A stretch of 64,000 bases of DNA from JAIBAC01 sp046331095. Lineage in GTDB: Bacteria > Actinomycetota > Acidimicrobiia > UBA2766. The translations under genes and the position numbers were made by a program. Each line of letters starts with the position of its first letter. Position 1 is the stretch's first letter. The stretch spans positions 310,001 through 374,000 of the forward strand of contig JAXLRM010000003.1 in NCBI GenBank assembly GCA_046331095.1. The letters are read 5' to 3'. Shown piece after piece: positions 25,160 through 34,561 of this stretch. The notes beneath the pieces were generated by a model, which saw only the letters and a program-made list of their open reading frames with translations, was not told the origin of the DNA and searched no databases.

Positions 25160-26481
25160 GTCTGTTTGACGTTCTCGAGGGTCTTGAGCCTGCCGTCCTG
25201 CAGTTCCCAGATCTCGTATTCGCCGACGGTGGGATCACCGTTGGCGTCGAGGTTGATCGGCCCGACGGCACCGACGTACGCGATGTCGTTGCCAGCGTCG
25301 ATGAGCTTCTTGCAGGCGGCGAACGAGGTGCACTGCTCACCGTCGTTGGTGACCTTCTGGATGTTGGCGATGATGTCGCTCGTCTTGTCGGACTTCGCCT
25401 GCTCGGCTGCGAGGGCGATGATCGTCACGCAGTCGTACGCCTGACCGGTGAAGACCGACTGAGCGGTAGGCGGCTTGACCGCCTCGAAGCGGGCCTTGAA
25501 CTCCGGTGCCATGCTGAACGCCGGCGCCGACCCCATCAGCCCGTCGAGGGCCTTGGGGTCGTTCGGGTTCACCTGTGCGCCCACGCTCTTGGGCTTGAGC
25601 TGGCCTTGAGCGTCGACGGTGTCGCCTTGGATGCCATCGGTGCCGTACACCGGCTTCTGGCCCGGGCTCCACCCGTTCTCGATCAGGGCCGAGAGGACCT
25701 TGGCGCCGTCATCGGTGAACGAGATCATCGCGATCGTGTCGGGGTTGGAGTTGAGCGCTTGCTGGACCTGGGCCTTGACGTCCGGAGACTTGGAGTCGTA
25801 GCTGACGCTCTGGGTGACGGTTGCTCCACCGTTCTCCAGGTCCGTCTTGAGTGCGGACGCGAACCCGGTGCCGTAGTCGTCGTTGCGGGCGATGATCGCG
25901 ATCTTCTTGCGGCCGTCCTGGATGATCCTGTCGGCGAGTACGGGCGCCTGCAGGTCGTCGCTGGGGGCGGTGCGGAAGTAGTGGCCGCCGTAGTCGTTCT
26001 TCTGGGTGAGCGACGCCGCCGTGTTCGACGGCGAGCACTGCACGAGCCCGGCGCTGGCGAGCTTCTCGATGATCGCGGCGCTGGCGCCGGAGCCGAGCGC
26101 GCCGATCACGGCGTCGGCCTTCGTGCCGTTGACGACCTGGTCGGCCGCGGTTCCGGCCTGCTCGGCGGTGGAGGCGTCGTCCTGGTTCGCCTCGAGCGTG
26201 ACGGGCTGGCCTAGTACCCCACCGGCACCGTTGATGTCGTCGACAGCGAGCTTGATCGCCGCGAGCACGCCGGGGCCGTATGCCCCGAGATCGCCCGTCT
26301 CGGAGATGATCGTGGCGATGTCGAGCGCGCCGTCGCCGCCTCTGGCCGCTGCCTGACCACCGCCAGAGGCAGCTGTCGTAGTCGTGTCGCCGCTCGTGGA
26401 CGACTTGCTACAAGCCGCGACGAGAAGACCCGTGACCGCAACCAAGGTCGCGAGCTTGACCAACGATGAACGTCGACCCAT
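25150..26481 (-). CDS. livK: Substrate-binding lipoprotein of branched-chain amino acid-type ABC transporter
   Basis: Extracytoplasmic solute receptor, 443 aa. The ATG at 26481 follows AGGGGG and gives a lipoprotein signal: positive start MGRRSSLVK, hydrophobic core and lipobox LVAAC with C24. A Ser/Thr/Gly linker follows, then a type I periplasmic binding fold (Peripla_BP_6): DIATIISETGDLGAYGPG, AIKLAVDDINGAGGVLGQP, and later ARNDDYGTGFASALKTDLE. It lies on the opposite strand from livHMGF, with its 3' end facing them across the repeat-flanked DUF559 gene. Same-system pairing is inferred from proximity. Confidence 0.93.
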   Translation of the reverse strand: MGRRSSLVKLATLVAVTGLLVAACSKSSTSGDTTTTAASGGGQAAARGGDGALDIATIISETGDLGAYGPGVLAAIKLAVDDINGAGGVLGQPVTLEANQDDASTAEQAGTAADQVVNGTKADAVIGALGSGASAAIIEKLASAGLVQCSPSNTAASLTQKNDYGGHYFRTAPSDDLQAPVLADRIIQDGRKKIAIIARNDDYGTGFASALKTDLENGGATVTQSVSYDSKSPDVKAQVQQALNSNPDTIAMISFTDDGAKVLSALIENGWSPGQKPVYGTDGIQGDTVDAQGQLKPKSVGAQVNPNDPKALDGLMGSAPAFSMAPEFKARFEAVKPPTAQSVFTGQAYDCVTIIALAAEQAKSDKTSDIIANIQKVTNDGEQCTSFAACKKLIDAGNDIAYVGAVGPINLDANGDPTVGEYEIWELQDGRLKTLENVKQTRN

Positions 26482-26526
26482 GTGGCCGGCCCCCCTGTTC
26501 GACTCTTCGCAATTGCAGAGAGGCAA

Positions 26527-26555
26527 AAGCTAGACGGTGGTGACGCGGGAGTAAA
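26527..26555 (-). promoter_or_regulatory. livK promoter
   Basis: On the minus strand TTTACT (26550-26555) and TAGCTT (26527-26532) are separated by exactly 17 bp, a good housekeeping sigma pattern, 45 bp upstream of the livK ATG. The 8-bp palindrome GCAATTGC lies in the resulting leader at 26509-26516. The promoter is inferred from pattern only. Confidence 0.5.
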
Positions 26556-26604
26556 CGACTCCGAGGGCCCCGGGCGCGCTGTAGCCGCTCCAATCAGGAC
26601 GTGA

Positions 26605-26610
26605 TAGCGT
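26605..26610 (+). promoter_or_regulatory. -10 element for a leaderless M20 peptidase mRNA
   Basis: TAGCGT fits TANNNT and ends 8 nt before the ATG at 26619, with no ribosome-binding sequence between. The identical hexamer precedes the xerD start (37294-37299, minus strand) and the DUF1015 gene (46994-46999). Pattern evidence only. Confidence 0.4.
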
Positions 26611-26618
26611 CCCGCGCC

Positions 26619-28019
26619 ATGGTCGAGTGGGAACCCGCCAGGGTCGTCGAAGCGGTTCGCGCGGCCGCAGAACGCATCGACGTCCACCGTGGGGAGCTCG
26701 AGGCCCTCGTGCGGATCCCGAGCGTGAGCGCTGCCGGCTTCGACCCGGCCCATGTCGTCGCATCCGCTGAGATGACGGCGGACCTGCTCGCCCGCTGCGG
26801 ACTCGAGGCCGTCCGTCTCGTAGCTCCCACGGGTGGACACCCCAACGTCATCGGTGAGTGGTGTCACGCCGGCCCGCAGGCGCCCACGGTCCTCCTTTAC
26901 GCGCACCACGACGTGCAACCCCCAGGCGTGACGGAGCACTGGACGTCGGGCCCGTTCGAGCCCGTCGTCCGCGACGGGCGTCTCTACGGGCGCGGCAGTG
27001 CCGACGACAAGGCAGGCGCGGTCGCGCACGGGGCCGCGATCGCCGCCTGGCTCGAGACGACCGGGACACTGCCGTGCAACGTGAAGGTCCTCGTGGAAGG
27101 CGAGGAGGAGATCGGTTCGCCCAACCTCGGGACGTTCCTGACCGATCACGCCGGCGAGCTCGCTGCCGACGTCCTCGTGCTCGCCGATGCCGGCAACTGG
27201 TCCGTCGGCACCCCCGGCATCACGTACTCGCTACGGGGGCTGCTCGGCTTCGACGTGAACCTTCGGGCACTCGACGGGCCACTGCACTCGGGCCTCGCCG
27301 GCGGCGTGGTTCCCGATCCTGCCACCGCACTCGCCCGGCTCGTCGCCTCGATGGTCGACGTTCACGGTGACGTCTGCGTCGACGGGTTCTCCGACGACGT
27401 GCGTCCCGTCTCCCCCGAGGAATCGGCACGGATGGCGGCACTCTCCCCCGACCCGGCGGCGATGGCCCGGACGCTCGGCATGCGCAAGGGTGTCTCGATG
27501 GCCGGAGACCCGGCGGTCCCCGTGCTCGAACGCTTGTGGATGCGGCCGACGCTGACGGTGATCGGGTGCGACTCGCACCCGATAGCGGGCTCCTCCAACC
27601 AGATCGTGGCCGCCGCGACGGCACGGATCAGCATGAGACTCGCGCCCGGGCAGGACCCCCAGCGCTGCTGGGAATGCGTGCAGCGTCACGTGCTCACGCA
27701 CGCACCTTGGGGACTCGAGGTCAGCCTGAACACACACGAGACCGTGCCGGCATGGGTGTGCGAGCCGGAGGGGCCTGCGTTCGACGCCGCCACCAACGCG
27801 CTTCGCGCCGGTTTCGGCGCGGACGCCGTGCTGATGGGTGTGGGCGGCACGATCCCCTTCGTCGGACCGTTCGCGGCGGCTTTCGGGGGGATCCCCGCCC
27901 TGCTGCTCGGACCGGCGGACCCCGCAAGCCGCATCCACGGCGAGGACGAGAGCGTCCACTTGGGCGACTGGGCCAAGCTGATAGCGTCGGAGATCCACCT
28001 GCTCGCGGAGCTCGCCTGA
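26619..28019 (+). CDS. M20 family metallopeptidase (dipeptidase-like)
   Basis: Zinc-dependent dipeptidase or deacylase of the M20 family, 466 aa, cytoplasmic. Metal and catalytic residues are visible: LLYAHHDVQP (about H96, D98), GRGSADDKAG (about D129), EGEEEIGS (E163/E164) and, near the end, a late histidine in GEDESVHLGD. The inserted dimerisation domain runs from about 210 to 340. The architecture is that of the CNDP/PepV-like group annotated as dipeptidase. It shares the A of its TGA stop with the ATG of the carboxylase beta gene, so it is the first gene of that operon. A GTG at 26601 is an alternative start. Confidence 0.92.
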   Translation: MVEWEPARVVEAVRAAAERIDVHRGELEALVRIPSVSAAGFDPAHVVASAEMTADLLARCGLEAVRLVAPTGGHPNVIGEWCHAGPQAPTVLLYAHHDVQPPGVTEHWTSGPFEPVVRDGRLYGRGSADDKAGAVAHGAAIAAWLETTGTLPCNVKVLVEGEEEIGSPNLGTFLTDHAGELAADVLVLADAGNWSVGTPGITYSLRGLLGFDVNLRALDGPLHSGLAGGVVPDPATALARLVASMVDVHGDVCVDGFSDDVRPVSPEESARMAALSPDPAAMARTLGMRKGVSMAGDPAVPVLERLWMRPTLTVIGCDSHPIAGSSNQIVAAATARISMRLAPGQDPQRCWECVQRHVLTHAPWGLEVSLNTHETVPAWVCEPEGPAFDAATNALRAGFGADAVLMGVGGTIPFVGPFAAAFGGIPALLLGPADPASRIHGEDESVHLGDWAKLIASEIHLLAELA

Positions 28020-29611
28020 TGCCTGTCCTCGGTTCCCAAGTCGACGTGCGCTCGGACGCGTTCAAGGCGAACCGCGAGGCGATGCTCGCCGCGCTCGACG
28101 AGATCGCCACCCTCACGGACAAGGTCGTCGCCGGCGGCGGCGAGAAGTACACGCGCCGCCACGTCGAGCGCGGCAAGCTCTTGGTCCGCGATCGAGTCGA
28201 GCTCCTGTTGGACCGCGACTCGCCGTTCCTCGAACTCTGCCCGCTCGCCGCAGCCGAGACCGACGACGAGCTCGGGGCCGGTGTCGCCGGCATCGGCGTG
28301 ATCGAGGGAACCGAGTGCATGGTCACCGGCGCCGACCCGACGGTGAAGGGCGGCGCCACCGACCCCTCCGGCCTCGCCAAGTCGCTGCGCATGCTCGACA
28401 TCGCGCTGAAGAACCGCCTTCCCTACGTCACGTTGGTCGAGTCCGCGGGTGCCAACCTGCCGCGGCAGTCCGAGATCTTCGTGCCCGGCGGTGCGACGTT
28501 CCGCAGCATGACGCGCCTCTCCGCCGCGGGCGTGCCGACCGTGTCGCTCGTCTTCGGCAGCTCGACCGCCGGTGGCGCGTACGTGCCCGGCATGAGCGAC
28601 CACACCGTGTTCGTCAAAGGCGGAGCGAAGGTATTCCTGGGCGGACCGCCACTCGTGAAGATGGCCATCGACGAGGACGCAACCGAAGAGGAACTCGGCG
28701 GCGCCGAGATGCACAGCCGCACCTCGGGTCTCTCGGACCACCTCGCGGCCGACGAGGCCGACGCGATCCGTCTCGGCCGCATGATCGTGAGGAACCTGCG
28801 CTGGGCCAAGGCCGGGCCGGGCCCGTCGCTTGCTGCGGAGCCGCCCGTGCACGACCCCGACGAGCTCACCGGCATCGTCCCCCTCGACGTGAAGGTGCCC
28901 TTCGAGGTGCGCGAGGTGATCGCGCGTGTGGTCGACGGGAGCCGCCTCGACGAGTTCAAGCCGCTCTACGGGACGACGTTGGTGACCGGGTACGCGTCGG
29001 TGTGCGGATTCCCGGTGGGGATCCTCGCGAACAACGGGATCCTCTTCGCCGAAGAGGCGCGCAAGGCCGCCCAGTTCATCCAGCTCGCGAACCGCTCCGA
29101 CACCCCGTTGCTGTTCCTGCAGAACATCACCGGCTACATGGTCGGCACCGCGGCCGAGCGCGGCGGCATCATCAAGGCCGGCGCCCAGATGATCAACGCG
29201 GTCTCCAACTCCACGGTCCCCCACCTCACGGTGATGGTCGGCGCCAGCTACGGCGCCGGCAACTACGGGATGGCCGGGCGTGCCTACGACCCGCGCTTCC
29301 TCTTCACGTGGCCCAACCACCGCATCGCCGTGATGGGCGGCACCCAACTCGCAGGGGTGATGTCGATCATCCAGCGCCAGGCCGCCGAGCGTGGCGGCCG
29401 CGAGTTCGACGAGGACCAGGACGCGTTCGTGCGGGCCATGATCGAGGCCCAGATCGACAAGGAGTCGACCGCCTTGTACGCGACCGGTCACCTGTGGGAC
29501 GACGGCATCGTCGACCCCCGTGAGACCCGCACGGCGCTCGGGATCGCTCTGTCGGCCGTGCACTCGGCGCCGGTGCAGGGCACGGCCGGGTTCGGGGTGT
29601 TCCGGCTGTGA
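28019..29611 (+). CDS. Acyl-CoA carboxylase, carboxyltransferase (beta) subunit
   Basis: Transfers CO2 from carboxybiotin to an acyl-CoA. At 530 aa and with both crotonase-like halves complete it fits the methylcrotonyl-/geranyl-CoA carboxylase beta group (LiuB/AtuC) rather than propionyl-CoA carboxylase. Seen are an N-terminal carboxyltransferase half with VESAGANLPRQSEIF and GSSTAGGAYVPGMSD, and a C-terminal half with LLFLQNITGYMVGTAAERGG and ASYGAGNYGMAGRAYDPRF. It begins at the ATG overlapping the M20 stop (TGATG) and ends in a GTGA overlap with the alpha subunit. Actual acyl-CoA substrate is not determined; the AtuA neighbour points to branched or terpenoid acyl-CoA. Confidence 0.9.
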   Translation: MPVLGSQVDVRSDAFKANREAMLAALDEIATLTDKVVAGGGEKYTRRHVERGKLLVRDRVELLLDRDSPFLELCPLAAAETDDELGAGVAGIGVIEGTECMVTGADPTVKGGATDPSGLAKSLRMLDIALKNRLPYVTLVESAGANLPRQSEIFVPGGATFRSMTRLSAAGVPTVSLVFGSSTAGGAYVPGMSDHTVFVKGGAKVFLGGPPLVKMAIDEDATEEELGGAEMHSRTSGLSDHLAADEADAIRLGRMIVRNLRWAKAGPGPSLAAEPPVHDPDELTGIVPLDVKVPFEVREVIARVVDGSRLDEFKPLYGTTLVTGYASVCGFPVGILANNGILFAEEARKAAQFIQLANRSDTPLLFLQNITGYMVGTAAERGGIIKAGAQMINAVSNSTVPHLTVMVGASYGAGNYGMAGRAYDPRFLFTWPNHRIAVMGGTQLAGVMSIIQRQAAERGGREFDEDQDAFVRAMIEAQIDKESTALYATGHLWDDGIVDPRETRTALGIALSAVHSAPVQGTAGFGVFRL

Positions 29612-31608
29612 CCGCCCCGGCCCGCCCGATCCGCCGCCTGCTCGTCGCCAACCGGGGCGAGATCGCCAAGCGCATCTGCGAGACGGCGCGCGACCTAGGC
29701 ATCGAGACCGTCGCCGTCTACTCCGAACCCGACCGCGACCTGCACGTGCGAGCAGCCGACGTCGCGGTGGCGATCGGTGGGTCCACCGCGTCGGAGTCCT
29801 ACCTCGTGATCGGCAAGATCGTCGAGGCCGCGCGCCGCAGCGGCGCCGACGCCGTGCACCCCGGCTACGGATTCCTCGCCGAGAACGCCGACTTCGCCCG
29901 GACCGTGATCGACGCCGGCCTCACGTGGGTGGGTCCACCGCCGGAGGCGATCCGCTCCATGGGACTCAAGGTCCAGGCGAAGGAGACCGCACGCCAGGCC
30001 GGTCTCCCGGTGCTCGAGTCGGCGGTCGTCGACGGCGACGACCCCGACGGCTGGACCGCGCAGGCCGCCGCCGTCGGGTACCCGCTGATGATCAAGGCGT
30101 CCGCGGGCGGCGGCGGCAAGGGCATGCGCCTCCTCTACGACGCGGCCCACCTCGCCGACGCCGTCGAGGGAGCCCGCCGCGAGGCGCTCTCGGGCTTCGG
30201 CGACCCGACGGTGTTCTTCGAGCGCTACCTCGAGGCGCCCCGCCACGTCGAGGTGCAGATCCTCGCCGACGTGTACGGCGACGTCGTCGACCTCTTCGAA
30301 CGCGAGTGCTCGGTGCAGCGGCGTCACCAGAAGGTCGTCGAGGAGGCCCCGTCGCCCGCGGTCGGCGACGAGCTGCGCCGCGACCTCGGCGACGCCGCCG
30401 TCGCGCTCGCGCGGCGCATCGGGTACGTGGGTGCGGGGACCGTCGAGTTCCTCGTCGCCGACGGACGCTTCTGGTTCCTCGAGATGAACACGCGCCTACA
30501 GGTCGAGCACCGTGTCACCGAGGAGATCTGCCACGTCGACCTCGTGGCGTTGCAGCTCGACATCGCGGCGGGGCGGCCCCTGCCCGTCGAGGACCTGCCC
30601 GAGGAGCCCGACGGCCACGCGATCGAGGTGCGTCTCTACGCCGAGGACCCGGCTCGCGACCACATGCCCGCCACGGGGACCGTCGTGGCGTGGGACGTGC
30701 CCTACGTCGAGGACGTCGACTACGACTCGGCGTTGCGCGCGGGCAGCGTGGTGACGCCCCACTACGACCCGATGCTCGCGAAGGTCTGGGCGTGGGCCGA
30801 GTCCCGCGAGGAAGCAGCCGCCAGGCTCGCGTCGACCCTCGACGGGCTCGACTGCAACGGCGTCGCGACCAACCGAGCGATGCTCGCGGCCACCTTGCGC
30901 CACCCGGCGTTCACCGCCGGCGAGACCACCACGGACTTCCTCGACCGCCATCCCGAGGTGCTCACCGCAGGCCCGTCCGGCACCGAGATCCGCCGCCACG
31001 CCGTCGCGGCGGCCCTGCTCGCACAGGAGGTGCGCCGTGCCGCGGCGCCGGTGCTGGGCTTCGCGCCGAGCGGTTGGCGCAACGTGCGCACGGCGCCCCA
31101 GCACTGCAGCTTCACGTGCGGCCCCGCCGAGGTGTCGGTCGAGTACACGGTGACGGCGCCAGGGGTGGCCGCTGTCATCACGCGCCTCGACGACGCCGAG
31201 GAGGCCGTGGCGGTGAGGACGAGCGACCTCGACCTCGAGGCGGGGACCTTCGTCGTCGAGATCGGCGGGGTCGCGTCGCTGTGCTCGGTCGTCGTCTCCG
31301 GCGACACGAGCTACGTGCGCGGCTGGTGCTCGCAGTCGACCCTGGTCGAGGTCCCGCGCTTCACCGACCATGCTGCCGAGATCTCCGGCGGCGGACCGAC
31401 CGCTCCCCTGCCGGGAACCGTCGCGGTCGTAGCGGTCGAGGTGGGTGACGCGGTCAAGACGGGCCAGACCCTCGTCGTGCTCGAGGCCATGAAGATGGAG
31501 CACACGATCACGGCACCCGCGGACGCTGTCGTGGCCGCGGTCAACGTCTCCGTGGGTGACAGTGTCGACCAGCACGCGGTCCTCGTCGAGCTCGAGGTGC
31601 AGACGTGA
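29608..31608 (+). CDS. Acyl-CoA carboxylase alpha subunit (biotin carboxylase plus biotin carrier)
   Basis: ATP-dependent biotin carboxylation and biotin carriage, 666 aa. Biotin carboxylase N-domain (7-115; LLVANRGEIAKRICETARDL), ATP-grasp (about 116-320; KASAGGGGKGMRLLYD) and C-domain to about 450, then a linker domain and a biotinyl domain at about 595-664. The biotin attachment lysine is K629 in LEAMKMEHT. Start is GTG in a GTGA overlap with the beta gene, and the AtuA-like gene starts within its last codons (31605). Together with the beta gene it makes one complete carboxylase holoenzyme. Confidence 0.95.
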   Translation: MTAPARPIRRLLVANRGEIAKRICETARDLGIETVAVYSEPDRDLHVRAADVAVAIGGSTASESYLVIGKIVEAARRSGADAVHPGYGFLAENADFARTVIDAGLTWVGPPPEAIRSMGLKVQAKETARQAGLPVLESAVVDGDDPDGWTAQAAAVGYPLMIKASAGGGGKGMRLLYDAAHLADAVEGARREALSGFGDPTVFFERYLEAPRHVEVQILADVYGDVVDLFERECSVQRRHQKVVEEAPSPAVGDELRRDLGDAAVALARRIGYVGAGTVEFLVADGRFWFLEMNTRLQVEHRVTEEICHVDLVALQLDIAAGRPLPVEDLPEEPDGHAIEVRLYAEDPARDHMPATGTVVAWDVPYVEDVDYDSALRAGSVVTPHYDPMLAKVWAWAESREEAAARLASTLDGLDCNGVATNRAMLAATLRHPAFTAGETTTDFLDRHPEVLTAGPSGTEIRRHAVAAALLAQEVRRAAAPVLGFAPSGWRNVRTAPQHCSFTCGPAEVSVEYTVTAPGVAAVITRLDDAEEAVAVRTSDLDLEAGTFVVEIGGVASLCSVVVSGDTSYVRGWCSQSTLVEVPRFTDHAAEISGGGPTAPLPGTVAVVAVEVGDAVKTGQTLVVLEAMKMEHTITAPADAVVAAVNVSVGDSVDQHAVLVELEVQT

Positions 31609-33389
31609 GCGCTGCCGGCACGGGCGTCCTACGCGTCGCCAACTGCAGCGGCTTCTACGGGGACCGCCTGTCGGCGGCACGCGAGATGGTCGACGGCGGC
31701 CCGATCGACGTGCTCACGGGCGACTGGCTCGCGGAGCTCACGATGCTGATCCTCGCCCGCGGGCGCATGAAGGATCCGGGGGCCGGGTACGCCAAGACGT
31801 TCGTGACCCAGATGCGCGACGTGCTCGGCGACTGCGTCGCGTCGGGCATCAAGGTCGTGTCCAACGCCGGTGGCTTGAACCCCGCCGGCTGCGCGGCGGC
31901 GCTACGTTCGGTGGCGACCGAGCTCGGGGTCGACGCCACGATCGCCACGGTGACCGGCGACGATCTGAGCGGCCGCCTCGACGAGCTGCGCGCCGCCGGG
32001 GTGGTCTTCGTCAACCTCGACACGGGCGAGGACCTCGACACGCTCGGCATCACGCCCCTGACCGCCAACGCGTACCTGGGCTGCTGGGGCATCGCCGAAG
32101 CGCTGGAGCGTGGGGCGGACGTGGTCGTGACCGGCCGCGTCACCGATGCCGCCGTGGTCATGGGTCCCGCGGCCTGGCATCACGGCTGGGGTTCGCACGA
32201 CCTGGACGCGCTGGCCGGCGCCCTCGTCGCCGGCCACGTCATCGAGTGCGGACCGCAGGCGACGGGCGGCAACTACAGCTTCTTCGAAGCCGTCGAGGGC
32301 CTCGAGCACCCCGGGTTCCCGATCGCCGAGGTGGCGGCCGACGGGACCTCGGTTATCACCAAGCACCCCGGCACGGGCGGGCGCGTCGACGTCGGTACGG
32401 TCACCGCGCAGCTCCTCTACGAGATCGGCGGGCACCGCTACCTCAACCCCGACGTGACGGCACGCTTCGACTCGATCCGCCTGGACGAGGTCGGTCCCGA
32501 CCGTGTCCGCATCTCCGGTGTCGTGGGCGAGGCACCCCCGGCGACCGCCAAGGTCGCGATGAACTACCTCGGCGGGTTCCGTAACTCGATGACCTTCGGC
32601 ATCACCGGTCTCGACGTCGAGGCCAAGGCGGCGTTGCTCGAGCGGTCGCTGTGGGAGCGCCTGGGAGGCCGCGAGTCCTTCGCGGAGAGCGAGGTGCAGT
32701 TGATCCCGAGTGGGCGTGACGATCCGCGCACGAACGAAGACGCCGTCTCGCACCTCCGGCTCACCGTCAAGGACGCCGACCAGGCGAAGGTGGGCCGCTC
32801 GTTCTCGTCTGCCGTGGTCGAGCTCGCGCTCGCCAACTACCCGGGCTTCTTCGCGACGTCGCCGCCGGGAGAGGGGACGCCGTTCGGCGTCTACTGGCCG
32901 ACCCAGGTGCCCGTCGCGCACCTCGCGCACGAGGTGGATGTCGACGGCGAGACGGTGACGTTGCAGGTCGCGGACGCGCTCGAGGCCCACGTGGAGACCA
33001 CCGGGACACGCGTGCCGGCGGTCGCGATCCCGTCACCACCGCCGGCGGACTCGGAGTCCGCCCAGGTGCCGCTCGGGCGCATCTGCGGCGCCCGCAGCGG
33101 CGACAAGGGCGGCAACGCGAACGTCGGGCTCTGGGCCGTCTCTGCGGAGGCGTACGCGTGGCTGGTCGACTACCTCGACCTCGACATGTTCCACGCGCTC
33201 GTGCCCGAGGCGGCCGGACTCGAGGTGCAGCGCCACCGCTTCGACAACCTGTGGGCCCTCAACTTCGTGGTGGTCGGCCTACTCGGGCGCGGTGTCGCCG
33301 ACAGCACCCGTTCGGACCCTCAGGCCAAGGGCTTCGGGGAGTACCTGCGCGCCAAGGTGGTCGACGTCCCTGCGGTCCTCCTGGACTGA
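31605..33389 (+). CDS. AtuA-like protein, DUF1446
   Basis: 594 aa cytoplasmic protein of the DUF1446/AtuA family. AtuA is required for acyclic terpene (citronellol/geraniol) use in Pseudomonas, but its reaction is not known. N-terminal DUF1446 region begins LRVANCSGFYGDRLSAAREM and contains conserved LTGDWLAELTM, SNAGGLNPAGCA and VTGRVTDAA. The C-terminal 110 residues (LGRICGARSGDKGGNANVGLW) are the ferredoxin-like AtuA tail domain often found fused. GTG start overlaps the stop of the carboxylase alpha gene. No acyl-CoA dehydrogenase or hydratase lies nearby, so the pathway is incomplete here. Confidence 0.88.
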   Translation: MSAAGTGVLRVANCSGFYGDRLSAAREMVDGGPIDVLTGDWLAELTMLILARGRMKDPGAGYAKTFVTQMRDVLGDCVASGIKVVSNAGGLNPAGCAAALRSVATELGVDATIATVTGDDLSGRLDELRAAGVVFVNLDTGEDLDTLGITPLTANAYLGCWGIAEALERGADVVVTGRVTDAAVVMGPAAWHHGWGSHDLDALAGALVAGHVIECGPQATGGNYSFFEAVEGLEHPGFPIAEVAADGTSVITKHPGTGGRVDVGTVTAQLLYEIGGHRYLNPDVTARFDSIRLDEVGPDRVRISGVVGEAPPATAKVAMNYLGGFRNSMTFGITGLDVEAKAALLERSLWERLGGRESFAESEVQLIPSGRDDPRTNEDAVSHLRLTVKDADQAKVGRSFSSAVVELALANYPGFFATSPPGEGTPFGVYWPTQVPVAHLAHEVDVDGETVTLQVADALEAHVETTGTRVPAVAIPSPPPADSESAQVPLGRICGARSGDKGGNANVGLWAVSAEAYAWLVDYLDLDMFHALVPEAAGLEVQRHRFDNLWALNFVVVGLLGRGVADSTRSDPQAKGFGEYLRAKVVDVPAVLLD

Positions 33390-33423
33390 AGGCAACCCCC
33401 GCGCTGCCTGAACCCAGCGGTGC

Positions 33424-34551
33424 TCAGCGCACCTCGAAGCGGGTGGCGCCCGAGCTCGGCGCCGGGCGCACTTCGACCTCGGTGACCACCGCCCGCCGCG
33501 GTCCGCGCCAACACCACTGCACGAGCGCGTCGACGGCCCCGCGCGTCCCCTCGATGCGTGCTTCGACGCGACCGTCGCCGAGGTTGCGGACCCAGCCCGC
33601 CACGCCGGCGGCATCGGCTTCGCGCCGCATCGTCTCGCGGAAGAACACGCCCTGGACGAGGCCGCGGACGAGCACCCGGGCCGCGATGGCTTCCTCGTCG
33701 TGGGGACCCACCACGCGGTTCTCGATCGCTCCGATCCCGTCGATCTCGACCCGCACCGCGTCGCCTGCCTCGAGCCACTTGGGCGGGTCGAACCCGGCGC
33801 CGACGCCCGCGGGGGTCCCCGTGAGGATCACGTCACCGGGTTCCAGCGTCGTCGCGGTCGAGATCACCTCGATCAGCCGTGCGGGGTCGTGGATCATGTC
33901 GGCGCAGCGACCGTCCTGACGCAACGCGCCGTTCACGTAGGTGCGCACACCCAGCCCGGATGGTTCGCCTGCCGCGTCGGCCGTGACGATCCAGGGCCCG
34001 AGCGGGCAGTGGGTGTCGAAGGACTTGCCCAGGGTGAACGTGGGCGAGCGCCGCTGCCAGTCCCGCACCGAGACGTCGTTCGCGACGAGGTAGCCGCCCA
34101 CGAAGTCCATCGCCGAAGCGGCCGGCACCGAGGCTGCGCGGCGGCCGATCACGATACCGAGCTCGCCCTCGTAGTCGACCTGATCGCTGACCGCGGGGAT
34201 GCGGATGCGGTCGAAGGGGCCGGTGACCGCGGTCGTCTGCTTGTTGAACACGATCGGGAACGAGCTGGGTTCCCCCACGAGGTCCGGCGTCATCTCGGCA
34301 GCGTGGTCGGCGTAGTTGCGCCCCACCGCGAGGACCTTGCCGGGCCGCGGCACAGGTGCGAGCAGCCTCACCTCGTCGAGGGGAAGCTCCGCCGCGACGG
34401 GGCCGAGCGTTGCGCCGACGTCGCCGGACGCGAGCAACTCCGCCATCGGAGGCGCGTCGGGGTGGGCGCGCACGACGCCGCCGTCGGCGACCACGCCCAC
34501 GGTCGGGGCGCCGTCCCGCACGCTGTCGTGGGTCAGGGTTGCAAGTCGCAT
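33424..34551 (-). CDS. Fumarylacetoacetate hydrolase-family protein fused to acylphosphatase
   Basis: 375 aa with two domains. Residues 1 to about 285 are an FAH-family fold: PGKVLAVGRNYADHAAEM, metal-binding acidic residues in QVDYEGELGIVIG, and TLEPGDVILTGTPAGVG; such proteins hydrolyse or isomerise 2-oxo acids. From about 288 a complete acylphosphatase follows: VRGLVQGVFFRETM with catalytic R305 and GWVRNLGDGRVEARIEG with N323. Both halves appear catalytically intact. The reading frame is continuous with no stop or frameshift. The ATG at 34551 lies only 10 bp from the divergent nitroreductase start, and the upstream open frame is an antisense shadow of that gene. It converges with the AtuA gene, so any link to the carboxylase operon is by proximity only. 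Confidence 0.9.
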   Translation of the reverse strand: MRLATLTHDSVRDGAPTVGVVADGGVVRAHPDAPPMAELLASGDVGATLGPVAAELPLDEVRLLAPVPRPGKVLAVGRNYADHAAEMTPDLVGEPSSFPIVFNKQTTAVTGPFDRIRIPAVSDQVDYEGELGIVIGRRAASVPAASAMDFVGGYLVANDVSVRDWQRRSPTFTLGKSFDTHCPLGPWIVTADAAGEPSGLGVRTYVNGALRQDGRCADMIHDPARLIEVISTATTLEPGDVILTGTPAGVGAGFDPPKWLEAGDAVRVEIDGIGAIENRVVGPHDEEAIAARVLVRGLVQGVFFRETMRREADAAGVAGWVRNLGDGRVEARIEGTRGAVDALVQWCWRGPRRAVVTEVEVRPAPSSGATRFEVR

Positions 34552-34561
34552 ACTTCTCGGC

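Noticed and set aside
27686..29563. 625-codon open frame on the minus strand
   Set aside because: Antisense to the carboxylase beta gene, which has complete family motifs.
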